Assembly: GCA_018608625.1 (NCBI GenBank)
Contig: JABAZC010000069.1
Coordinates: 1 to 55,733, forward strand
Length of the DNA stretch: 55,733 bases
Source: Flavobacteriaceae bacterium
Lineage (GTDB): Bacteria; Bacteroidota; Bacteroidia; Flavobacteriales; Flavobacteriaceae
Direction: 5' to 3'
In this document: piece by piece, positions 27,259 to 35,405 of the stretch
How the letters are laid out: the number at the start of each line of letters is the position of its first letter
Numbering within the stretch: the stretch's first letter is position 1
Program-made: the position numbers and the translations under genes
The notes under the pieces: model-generated
What the model saw: only the letters and a program-made list of their open reading frames with translations
What the model was told of the DNA's origin: nothing
Databases searched by the model: none

Positions 27259-30111
27259 ATGAAAACAGATTTATTTGCCTTAAGACATATTGGACCGAGA
27301 CAAGAACAGCGTAAACAAATGCTAGATGCTGTTGGTGTAAATTCTATTAAGGAATTAATTGACCAGACCGTCCCCAAAAACATTAGACTTCAGTCGCCCT
27401 TAAAACTTGAAGATCCTTTGAGTGAGCAAGAGTATCTTGAGCATATTTATCACTTAGCATCTAAGAATAAAGTTTTCAGATCATTTATTGGAATGGGGTA
27501 TCATCCTTCTAACCTTCCTGCAGTTATTCAACGGAATATTTTAGAAAACCCAGGATGGTACACTGCCTATACGCCTTACCAAGCTGAAATTGCTCAAGGC
27601 CGACTCGAGGCACTACTGAATTACCAAACAATGATCACAGATCTTACCGGGATGGAGCTTGCAAACGCCTCCCTTTTGGATGAAAGTACTGCAGCTGCTG
27701 AAGCCATGGCTTTACTGTATGCCGTACGACCTAAGTCACAAACAAAATCAGGAATTGTGAACTTCTTTGTTTCTGATGAGGTCTTACCACAAACACTATC
27801 CGTATTAAAAACACGAGCAATTCCTATTGGGATTAAACTTGTCATTGGATCCGCTGAAAAATTTGACTTTTCTTCTGATTTTTTTGGTGCACTCGTTCAG
27901 TACCCTGGAAAATCTGGATTTATCATGGACTTAGAGGGTTTTATTTCTAAGGCGAATCAAAATGAAATAAAGGTAGCCGTCGCAGCAGACATTCTTAGCC
28001 TAGTGAATTTAGAAGCACCCGGTAAATTTGGAGCCGATGTCGTAGTTGGAACTACTCAAAGGTTTGGAATCCCGATGGGTTATGGCGGACCTCATGCAGC
28101 CTACTTTGCCACCAAAGAAGCCTATAAAAGATATATTCCTGGCAGGATTATTGGAGTTACCAAAGACATGGACGGAAATCGTGCCATGCGAATGGCGCTA
28201 CAAACTCGTGAGCAACACATAAAAAGAGACCGAGCAACATCCAATATTTGCACCGCTCAAGTACTGCTGGCTGTAATGGCTGGAATGTATGCAGTATATC
28301 ACGGACCTGAAGGTCTAAAATACATTGCTAATAAAGTACATAACTCCACTTCACTACTGGCAGATACTTTAGAGACATTAGGATTTGACCTTGTTCATAA
28401 AAACTTTTTTGATACAATTCAGGTAACTGTTTCAGATGCTTCGAAACTAAAAATTACAGCAGAACAAAAAGAAGTCAACTTCTATTACCCAAATGAAACT
28501 ACCGTTTCTATTGCCATAAATGAAACAACAACCCTTTCTGACCTTAATCTTATACTTTCAATTTTTTCTGAAGTTTACAATAAAGCAACAACAGAAATTA
28601 AGTCGCTGAGCGAGCACAATAGAATTCCAGACGTATCAAAACGAGTTTCCGGTTTTTTATCCAATGTCATTTTCAACTCTCACCACTCTGAAACAGAATT
28701 GATGCGATACATTAAACGATTAGAACGCAAAGATCTTGCTTTAAACTTTTCTATGATTTCATTGGGATCTTGTACAATGAAACTAAATGCAGCAGCAGAA
28801 ATGTTACCTCTTAGCTGGCCCAACTGGGGGAACATTCACCCTTTCGCTCCTTTAAACCAAGTTGAAGGCTACCGAACTGTCCTTACAAAACTAGAAGCTC
28901 AACTGACAGAAATTACTGGATTTGCTGGAACATCCCTTCAGCCAAACTCAGGGGCTCAAGGCGAGTTCGCCGGACTTATGGTCATTAGAGCCTATCATGA
29001 GTCAAGAGGAGATCAACACAGAAAGATTTGTATTATACCTTCATCCGCACACGGGACAAACCCAGCGAGTGCTGTCATGGCAGGGATGAAAGTCGTTGTT
29101 ACAAAGTCTTCTGAAAATGGAAATATTGATGTTGATGACTTAAGAGAAAAAGCGACACTACACAAAGACAACTTAGCTGCATTGATGGTGACCTACCCAT
29201 CTACGCACGGCGTTTACGAATCGGCTATAAAAGAAATTACTCAAATTATTCACGATAACGGGGGACAAGTCTATATGGACGGAGCCAATATGAATGCACA
29301 GGTTGGATTAACTAACCCTGGAAATATTGGTGCAGATGTATGTCACTTGAACTTGCACAAAACATTTGCAATCCCTCATGGTGGTGGGGGTCCTGGAGTT
29401 GGACCTATATGCGTTGCCAAACAACTAACACCATTTTTACCTGGAAATCCGCTTATTGAAACTGGCGGAACAAATGCAATTCATTCTATTTCAGGAGCAC
29501 CTTTTGGATCTGCTCTTGCTTGCTTGATATCCTATGGCTATATTAAAATGCTAGGAGATAGAGGGCTGACGGAATCTACAGAAATTGCCATCCTTAATGC
29601 CAATTATATTAAACAACGTCTCGAAGGACACTATGACACTTTATATTCTGGTGAACAGGGTCGTGCCGCACATGAAATGATTATTGATTGTCGTGACTTT
29701 AAATCCAACGGCATTGAAGTGGTTGATATCGCCAAACGGCTTATAGACTTTGGATTTCATGCACCAACCGTCTCATTTCCAGTAGCGGGCACAATGATGA
29801 TTGAACCTACAGAGAGTGAAGGAAAGGCAGAAATGGATCGGTTTTGTGATGCAATGATTACAATTAGAAAAGAAATAGACGCAGCATCAAAAGAAGCCCC
29901 CAACAACCCCTTAAAAAATGCACCTCACACCCAGGATATGGTCACCAATGACAACTGGGATTTTCCATACAGCAGAGCTACAGCAGCCTTTCCTTTGGAT
30001 TATGTGAAAAATGATAAATTTTGGCCGTCAGTTCGTCGAGTAGATGACGCTTATGGGGATCGAAATCTAATTTGTACTTGTGCTCCAATTGAAGCCTTTG
30101 CAGACGCTTAA
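27259..30111 (+). CDS. gcvP: Glycine dehydrogenase (decarboxylating), P-protein
   Basis: A PLP enzyme of 950 residues from the ATG at 27259. It decarboxylates glycine and passes the aminomethyl group to lipoyl-GcvH. This is the fused single-chain type in which an N-terminal (about 1-440) and a C-terminal (about 455-950) half correspond to the two subunits of the split form. The PLP lysine is Lys701 in LNLHKTFAIPHGGGGPG. The N-terminal start MKTDLFALRHIGPR is typical, so the ATG at 27259 was chosen over an upstream TTG. No gcvH or gcvT gene is nearby. The ketoacyl-synthase gene begins 12 nt after its stop. Confidence 0.97.
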   Translation: MKTDLFALRHIGPRQEQRKQMLDAVGVNSIKELIDQTVPKNIRLQSPLKLEDPLSEQEYLEHIYHLASKNKVFRSFIGMGYHPSNLPAVIQRNILENPGWYTAYTPYQAEIAQGRLEALLNYQTMITDLTGMELANASLLDESTAAAEAMALLYAVRPKSQTKSGIVNFFVSDEVLPQTLSVLKTRAIPIGIKLVIGSAEKFDFSSDFFGALVQYPGKSGFIMDLEGFISKANQNEIKVAVAADILSLVNLEAPGKFGADVVVGTTQRFGIPMGYGGPHAAYFATKEAYKRYIPGRIIGVTKDMDGNRAMRMALQTREQHIKRDRATSNICTAQVLLAVMAGMYAVYHGPEGLKYIANKVHNSTSLLADTLETLGFDLVHKNFFDTIQVTVSDASKLKITAEQKEVNFYYPNETTVSIAINETTTLSDLNLILSIFSEVYNKATTEIKSLSEHNRIPDVSKRVSGFLSNVIFNSHHSETELMRYIKRLERKDLALNFSMISLGSCTMKLNAAAEMLPLSWPNWGNIHPFAPLNQVEGYRTVLTKLEAQLTEITGFAGTSLQPNSGAQGEFAGLMVIRAYHESRGDQHRKICIIPSSAHGTNPASAVMAGMKVVVTKSSENGNIDVDDLREKATLHKDNLAALMVTYPSTHGVYESAIKEITQIIHDNGGQVYMDGANMNAQVGLTNPGNIGADVCHLNLHKTFAIPHGGGGPGVGPICVAKQLTPFLPGNPLIETGGTNAIHSISGAPFGSALACLISYGYIKMLGDRGLTESTEIAILNANYIKQRLEGHYDTLYSGEQGRAAHEMIIDCRDFKSNGIEVVDIAKRLIDFGFHAPTVSFPVAGTMMIEPTESEGKAEMDRFCDAMITIRKEIDAASKEAPNNPLKNAPHTQDMVTNDNWDFPYSRATAAFPLDYVKNDKFWPSVRRVDDAYGDRNLICTCAPIEAFADA

Positions 30112-30123
30112 AACAAAGAAACT

Positions 30124-31182
30124 ATGAGTATCAAAATTACAGGAACAGGGAGTTACATTCCAAAAATAGTTCAGAAGAATGAAGCCTTTCAGCAGCACAC
30201 ATTTTTAAATATTGACGGCTCTAAAATCCCTTCCTCAAACGAGATAATCGTAGAAAAATTCCAAGCTATTACAGGCATCTCGGAGCGCCGCTATGCAGAA
30301 AACCATTTAACAGCATCGGACCTTGGTGCATTGGCCGCAGAAAAAGCAATAAAAGACGCTGGTGTAGATCCAGAAACCTTAGACTATATAATTCTGGCTC
30401 ATAATTTTGGAGATGTAAAATCAGGTTCTATTCAAAGTGATATCTTACCCTGTTTGGCTGCTAGAGTAAAAAATATTTTAAAAATTAAAAACCCTAAGTG
30501 TGTCGCCTATGATATTCTATTTGGGTGTCCTGGCTGGGTAGAAGGAGTCATTCAAGGCCAAGCCTATATAAAAGCTGGTATGGCTAAGAAATGTTTAGTA
30601 ATAGGTGCTGAGACGTTGTCTCGAGTCGTTGATCCACACGATAGAGATTCAATGATTTATTCGGATGGCGCAGGAGCAACTGTTATTGAGCTTTTAGACG
30701 AGGACGGGGGGATCTTGTCCCACGAGTCTGCCTCTTATACACATGATGAAGTTTACCACTTATTCTTTGGCTGCTCCAATAACAAATCTTTAGAAGAAGA
30801 CACACGATTCATAAAAATGTATGGACGGAAGATTTATGAATTTGCGTTATCCAATGTTCCAAACGCTATGAAAACCTGCTTGGACAATAGTGGGTTTGAC
30901 ATAAAAGATGTCAAAAAAATATTAATTCATCAAGCGAATGAAAAAATGGACGAGGCTATTGTAAATCGCTTTTACAGACTATATAAAACCCCTGTGCCAG
31001 AAGGAGTAATGCCTATGAGTATTCATAAATTAGGAAATAGTTCTGTGGCAACTGTTCCGACATTGCTTGACCTCATCAAGAATAACCACATGGAAGGTCA
31101 TGAAATCAAGAAGGGAGATATCGTTATATTTGCCAGTGTGGGTGCAGGAATGCACATCAATGCGATCACTTATAAATATTAA
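30124..31182 (+). CDS. 3-oxoacyl-ACP synthase III-family protein (FabH-like)
   Basis: The 352-residue thiolase-fold protein carries the KAS III triad: Cys in LFGCPGWVEG, His in ILIHQANEKMDEAI and Asn in KLGNSSVATVP. It should condense an acyl-CoA or acyl starter with malonyl-ACP or a related donor. It differs from housekeeping FabH in its longer N-terminal region and in the Gly-Cys-Pro active-site context, so it is more likely a dedicated paralogue. The methyltransferase starts 1 nt after its stop and a glycosyltransferase follows, suggesting a specialised lipid or glycolipid pathway. Confidence 0.85.
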   Translation: MSIKITGTGSYIPKIVQKNEAFQQHTFLNIDGSKIPSSNEIIVEKFQAITGISERRYAENHLTASDLGALAAEKAIKDAGVDPETLDYIILAHNFGDVKSGSIQSDILPCLAARVKNILKIKNPKCVAYDILFGCPGWVEGVIQGQAYIKAGMAKKCLVIGAETLSRVVDPHDRDSMIYSDGAGATVIELLDEDGGILSHESASYTHDEVYHLFFGCSNNKSLEEDTRFIKMYGRKIYEFALSNVPNAMKTCLDNSGFDIKDVKKILIHQANEKMDEAIVNRFYRLYKTPVPEGVMPMSIHKLGNSSVATVPTLLDLIKNNHMEGHEIKKGDIVIFASVGAGMHINAITYKY

Positions 31183-31183
31183 T

Positions 31184-31705
31184 ATGTACGCTAATAATTT
31201 TCCTAAGAAACGCTATAACCACACTTTAAAGTTTCTTAAAACTTATATAAATACTGAAGAATCCATTTTAGACTTAGGGGTCGAAAACCCTTTATCTGAA
31301 ATTCTAAAAACCGAAGGTTTTGACGTCTGCAATACTAAAGGGGAAGACTTGGACTTTAGTACCTCTCTTTTAGAATCTAAGCCTTCAGATGTGACAACTG
31401 CTTTTGAAATATTTGAACACCTAGTCTCACCTTTTACCGTGTTAAAAAGCATCCAATCAAAAAAACTAGTCGCAAGTGTTCCGTTAAGACTCTGGTTTGC
31501 TACCGCTTATCGCAGTAAAACAGACCCAAGAGATCGTCATTTTCATGAATTTGAAGACTGGCAATTTGATTGGCTATTAGAAAAAGCAGGCTGGAAAATC
31601 ATAGCAACTGAAAAATGGACAAACCCTACTAAAAAAATCGGAATTAGACCTTTTCTTCGTTGGTTCACACCTCGATATTACATAGTTTATGCTGAAAGAA
31701 TTTGA
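31184..31705 (+). CDS. SAM-dependent methyltransferase-like protein
   Basis: A small protein of 173 residues from the ATG at 31184. It has a class I methyltransferase look: motif I as SILDLGVENPLSEILK, then DLDFSTSLLES and a helix ending TTAFEIFEHLVSPFTVLKSI, which resembles motif post-III of DUF-type methyltransferases. The usual GxGxG of motif I is not present, so SAM binding is uncertain. The stop TGA overlaps the TTG start of the next gene. A longer frame starting at 31067 overlaps the KAS III gene and is not credible. Confidence 0.65.
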   Translation: MYANNFPKKRYNHTLKFLKTYINTEESILDLGVENPLSEILKTEGFDVCNTKGEDLDFSTSLLESKPSDVTTAFEIFEHLVSPFTVLKSIQSKKLVASVPLRLWFATAYRSKTDPRDRHFHEFEDWQFDWLLEKAGWKIIATEKWTNPTKKIGIRPFLRWFTPRYYIVYAERI

Positions 31706-32559
31706 AGTTTTATATCGTCATACCAGCACATAATGAAGAAGACAACATTAGTCGCACGCTTCAATCGTTAATAAAACAAACCCTACAGCCCACTAAAGTG
31801 GTGGTGGTAGATGACAATTCAACAGACTCCACTGCATCTTTAGTAAATAAAATTGCAAAAGAAAACCCATGGATATCCTTGGTTTCTAACACTTCTTCTG
31901 AAGCACACTTACCAGGGAGTAAAATCATTAATGCCTTTTACAAAGGATATGACTCATTAGACTTCGAGTATGATGTGATATGTAAATATGATGCAGATGT
32001 TGTTTTTCCAGAAAATTATCTAGAAACAATTACCAACCATTACCGTAACAATTCCAAGCTAGGCATGGTTGCAGGTCATTGTTATATAGAAAAAAATGGC
32101 AAGTGGCAACTCGAAAACCTCACTTCAAAAGAACACATTCGAGGTCCCTTAAAGGCCTATCGAAAAGCTTGTTTTGTTGATATCGGAGGTCTGAAGAAAT
32201 CAATGGGTTGGGATACGATAGATGAATTATTAGCACTCTACTACACATGGGAATTCAAGACAGATGAATCACTTCATGTAAAACATCTAAAACCAACAGG
32301 CTTAAAATATAATCCTAAAGCAAAATACTTACAAGGAACTGCACTTTACAAAATGCGATATGGATTTGTATTGGCTTTTTTATCTGCATTAAAACTAGCC
32401 TTCAAAAAAAGGCGTCTTCGTCTATTTTGGGACTACTTAGTTGGCTATATCAAAGCACTAAAAAATCAAGAAAACTTTCTTATTAGTTCAGACCAAGGGG
32501 CTTTTATTAGGGCCTATAGATGGAAGAATATTAAACGTAAATTTAAGATTCTACCTTGA
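31702..32559 (+). CDS. Glycosyltransferase family 2 with TTG start
   Basis: The 285-residue GT-A enzyme begins directly with the GT2 core (KFYIVIPAHNEEDNISRTL), so the TTG at 31702 is the only possible start. The nucleotide-sugar motif is VVVVDDNSTD and the metal-binding DxD is the YDADVVFP segment near residue 95. GWDTIDE near residue 170 is the likely acceptor-side motif. No transmembrane helix is obvious, but the basic C-terminus (AFKKRRLRLFW) may contact the membrane. TTG overlaps the methyltransferase TGA by 3 nt, so translation is probably coupled. The end overlaps the convergent ilvE by 17 nt. Confidence 0.85.
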   Translation: MKFYIVIPAHNEEDNISRTLQSLIKQTLQPTKVVVVDDNSTDSTASLVNKIAKENPWISLVSNTSSEAHLPGSKIINAFYKGYDSLDFEYDVICKYDADVVFPENYLETITNHYRNNSKLGMVAGHCYIEKNGKWQLENLTSKEHIRGPLKAYRKACFVDIGGLKKSMGWDTIDELLALYYTWEFKTDESLHVKHLKPTGLKYNPKAKYLQGTALYKMRYGFVLAFLSALKLAFKKRRLRLFWDYLVGYIKALKNQENFLISSDQGAFIRAYRWKNIKRKFKILP

Positions 32560-33601
32560 CCATCCAGTTCAATTCATCCGCAATTTTACCAATCCTCACG
32601 CCGTTAATTGTATCCAACACTAACTGTCCAACTGGACTGATGTTAGAGACATGAATAACTGCATCTTTATATCCGATTTCCTGGATCATTGCGATTCCAA
32701 CAGCTGTGCCTGTACCAAATGCTTCTTCTAACTGACCGTTTGTTGAAGCTTCTATAATTTCATCGATTGTGATTGGTCGCTCAATTACTTCAAAACCTTT
32801 GTGGCGAAGGAAATCAATGACACTCATACGTGTAATTCCTGCTAAAATGGACCCATCTAGTGAAGGGGTTACAAATTGACCGTTGATCTTAAAAAAGATA
32901 TTCATCGTACCTACTTCCTGAATGTACTTGAACTCTTTAGCATCTAACCAAAGGACTTGATCAAAACCTTTGGATTTAGCAATTTCTGTTGGAAGAACCG
33001 CTGCTGCATAGTTTCCTGCAGCTTTTGCCTCTCCAGTACCGCCATGTGCTGCTCGAATAAACGAAGTTTCCGCATACAAACGAACACGTTCCGTATAAAT
33101 TGGTTTTGATGGAGACGCCATTACAATAAACTTATAAGAATTAGCGGCTCGCATACCAATAAAAGCTTCATCAGCAAACATAAAAGGGCGTAAATACAAC
33201 GCACTACCTTCTTGTGAGGGAATCCATTGTTGGTCCAAGCTTACTAGTTGTTTTAAAGCATCAACAAATAAGGTTTCAGAAAATTCTGGCATCCCCAATC
33301 GTCTAGCGCTAAAATTAAGGCGTTCCGCATTTTTTTCAGGACGAAAAAGTAAAGGAGCTCCGTTAGTGTCTATAGTTGCTTTCATCCCTTCAAACAAAGC
33401 CTGACCATAATGCAGTGCCATACAGGCAGGATGCATTGGAATCATCTCCATGGGTGTGATTCTAGGGTTAGACCATTGACCGTCTTGATAGTCACAGACA
33501 AACATGTGATCTGTAAACGTACGGCCTAAAGCAATGTTATCGAAATCAAGGGTCTCTACTTTTGATTGATTAATTTTTGTAATTGAAATTGAATTGGACA
33601 T
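32543..33601 (-). CDS. ilvE: Branched-chain amino acid aminotransferase
   Basis: A 352-residue fold-type IV PLP enzyme that transfers amino groups between branched-chain amino acids and 2-oxoglutarate. The probable PLP lysine lies in EAKAAGNYAAAVLP. The motif QVLWLDAKEFKYIQEVGTMNIFF is characteristic of BCATs, and GILAGITRMSVIDFL is the cofactor phosphate region. The length is right for the larger (eukaryote-like) BCAT subgroup. It follows the enoyl-CoA hydratase-like gene by 37 nt. Confidence 0.95.
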   Translation of the reverse strand: MSNSISITKINQSKVETLDFDNIALGRTFTDHMFVCDYQDGQWSNPRITPMEMIPMHPACMALHYGQALFEGMKATIDTNGAPLLFRPEKNAERLNFSARRLGMPEFSETLFVDALKQLVSLDQQWIPSQEGSALYLRPFMFADEAFIGMRAANSYKFIVMASPSKPIYTERVRLYAETSFIRAAHGGTGEAKAAGNYAAAVLPTEIAKSKGFDQVLWLDAKEFKYIQEVGTMNIFFKINGQFVTPSLDGSILAGITRMSVIDFLRHKGFEVIERPITIDEIIEASTNGQLEEAFGTGTAVGIAMIQEIGYKDAVIHVSNISPVGQLVLDTINGVRIGKIADELNWMVKVES

Positions 33602-33638
33602 AGATTTAGAGGCTTTAATTTCAGGAAAACTAAAATTA

Positions 33639-34388
33639 TTAATAGTTCTTTAATTGTTGATTCGTAAAATCACTCAGTACTAAACGACCACTTATAGCAG
33701 CCCGTTTTTTTAATAATTCACTCCATTCGCTAGTACCTTCCCAAAGAGTCTCTTTTAGCCTTGTGAGTGCTTCTGGATTATAGCTACTTAATTGTTTTGC
33801 TAGCAGCTTCACCTCCCTATCTAAGTCCTCAAGAGAAGAATAAACATTTGTATACAGCCCTTTTTGTTGCGCCCATTCAGCAGAGAAAAAATTGCTAGCT
33901 TCTAAACAAAGTTGAGACATGGCACTTAGACCAATTTTTCGTGTGACTGCCGGTTCAATTACATATGGTCCGATTCCAATCGTGAGCTCACTTAGTTTGA
34001 TTTCTGAATATCGAGTCGCCACGCAGTAATCGGTAGCGGCAGCTAAACCAACGCCGCCTCCTACTACTTTTCCTTGAATACGACCAATTGTAATTTTAGG
34101 ACAGCGACGCAGTGCGTTTATGACATTAGCAAACCCCTCAAAAAATGCAGTACCCTGTTCAGTATTTGAAATTGCCTTTAGCTCCTCAAGGCTTGCGCCA
34201 GCACAAAAAGTGCGATCGCCCCCGCTTTGCAAAACCACAACAGCAATAGAAGGATCTGACCCAGCCTTAGTGATTAAATTAGTAAGGGATGCAAGCATAG
34301 AAGCGGGCAATCCATTATGGGGTGGGTTATAGAATTCAATATAACCTACCTTATCTATTACATTTAAACGTACGTAGGAAGTTGACAT
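33639..34388 (-). CDS. Enoyl-CoA hydratase/isomerase family protein
   Basis: This 249-residue crotonase-fold protein contains the oxyanion-hole segments TFCAGASLEELKAI and GKVVGGGVGLAAATDYCVAT. The region ELTIGIGPYVIEPAVTRKIG carries the position of the catalytic Glu, although the usual PxxG(G/A) pattern there is altered. The substrate cannot be assigned; neighbours include ilvE, which would fit branched-chain amino acid breakdown, but this is only an inference. Confidence 0.85.
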   Translation of the reverse strand: MSTSYVRLNVIDKVGYIEFYNPPHNGLPASMLASLTNLITKAGSDPSIAVVVLQSGGDRTFCAGASLEELKAISNTEQGTAFFEGFANVINALRRCPKITIGRIQGKVVGGGVGLAAATDYCVATRYSEIKLSELTIGIGPYVIEPAVTRKIGLSAMSQLCLEASNFFSAEWAQQKGLYTNVYSSLEDLDREVKLLAKQLSSYNPEALTRLKETLWEGTSEWSELLKKRAAISGRLVLSDFTNQQLKNY

Positions 34389-34445
34389 ATTGCGTTGGTT
34401 TTATAGGGCTAATATACTAGATTTTTGGCGTCTTGAACCCCTATT

Positions 34446-35393
34446 TCAAAACTTCATGAAGGGATACTTACATCCCAAGGTATCTACCTCTTTAGTGAGT
34501 TTCGTTAAAAAAGCTATATGTGCTTTTGAGGAAGGGTTAAAGGGTTTATGATCCAATCCCTTCTGTAAGCGATTGACCTCATTCATTGTGAGCTCGGTGT
34601 CTGAACCAATCCAAGAAAATTGAAATTTTTCCCAGATATAGTCAATTGCAAGCTGATTTGGATGTATCATATCCTGTTTATAAAAGCGGTAGTCTCTAAG
34701 CTCATCCATTACAAGTTCAAAAGAAGGAAAGTAATGGGTGTTTTCATTATTATTGACGATAGGGTGCAGTGCGCTAAAGAGCTGAGACTTGCTGTGGTTG
34801 TTTTCAACAAAACCATCTTTTAGATGTCGAACGGGCGAGATTGTAAAAATAATCGTTACTTCTGGATTAAACGATTTTAAAATTGAAATAATAGACTCAA
34901 AGGTTTCGTTTAGCTTATCAATACTTAAAATTGATTTTTCAAATTCTTTTTGAGGTTGTTTATGGCAATTAGCCACAATTATTTGGGATTTAATATGCGT
35001 ATACACCCATGCGGTTCCAAAAGTCAATACCACATGTGAAGCAGCCATAAGCTGTGTTTTGGTTGAGTGTACTGCAGAATTCAAATCTGACATTATCTCT
35101 ATTTGTGATGCGTTGTTTAACCGAGAATGTGCAGAATAACTTTGCCAGTAACCGTTACTAAAAAAGAGGTCTTTTTCAGAGTAATCAATTCTATTCTGTG
35201 ATCTTTTTAGCAGGTCTAAAATTGCTAAAGGATGAAATAATACACCTAAGGGATTGACCTTATTTTGGAACTTGTAATATGAGAACTTACCAGCAATATT
35301 TTCTGCAAAACACGACCCTAACAAAAACAACTTTGAATTATAATCAATAGCGGGTGTTTTCTTTTCTAGAGAAATTTGAGTTTGAAGCTTCAC
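34446..35393 (-). CDS. GSCFA-domain protein
   Basis: The 315-residue protein is defined by LLGSCFAENIAGKF at about residues 25-38, the motif that names the GSCFA family. Members have an SGNH-hydrolase-like fold, where the Ser of GSC would be the nucleophile and the Asp-x-x-His near the C-terminus (DMIHPNQLAIDYIW) completes the triad. The role is not established; a lipase/esterase or acyltransferase-type activity is inferred. It follows alaS by 12 nt, an arrangement I associate with Flavobacteriia generally. Confidence 0.88.
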   Translation of the reverse strand: MKLQTQISLEKKTPAIDYNSKLFLLGSCFAENIAGKFSYYKFQNKVNPLGVLFHPLAILDLLKRSQNRIDYSEKDLFFSNGYWQSYSAHSRLNNASQIEIMSDLNSAVHSTKTQLMAASHVVLTFGTAWVYTHIKSQIIVANCHKQPQKEFEKSILSIDKLNETFESIISILKSFNPEVTIIFTISPVRHLKDGFVENNHSKSQLFSALHPIVNNNENTHYFPSFELVMDELRDYRFYKQDMIHPNQLAIDYIWEKFQFSWIGSDTELTMNEVNRLQKGLDHKPFNPSSKAHIAFLTKLTKEVDTLGCKYPFMKF

Positions 35394-35405
35394 AGTAAAT
35401 CTGAA

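Noticed and set aside
31067-31183. In-frame upstream extension of the methyltransferase
   Set aside because: It overlaps the KAS III gene out of frame and the residues are unlike any methyltransferase. The ATG at 31184 lies 1 nt after the KAS III stop.
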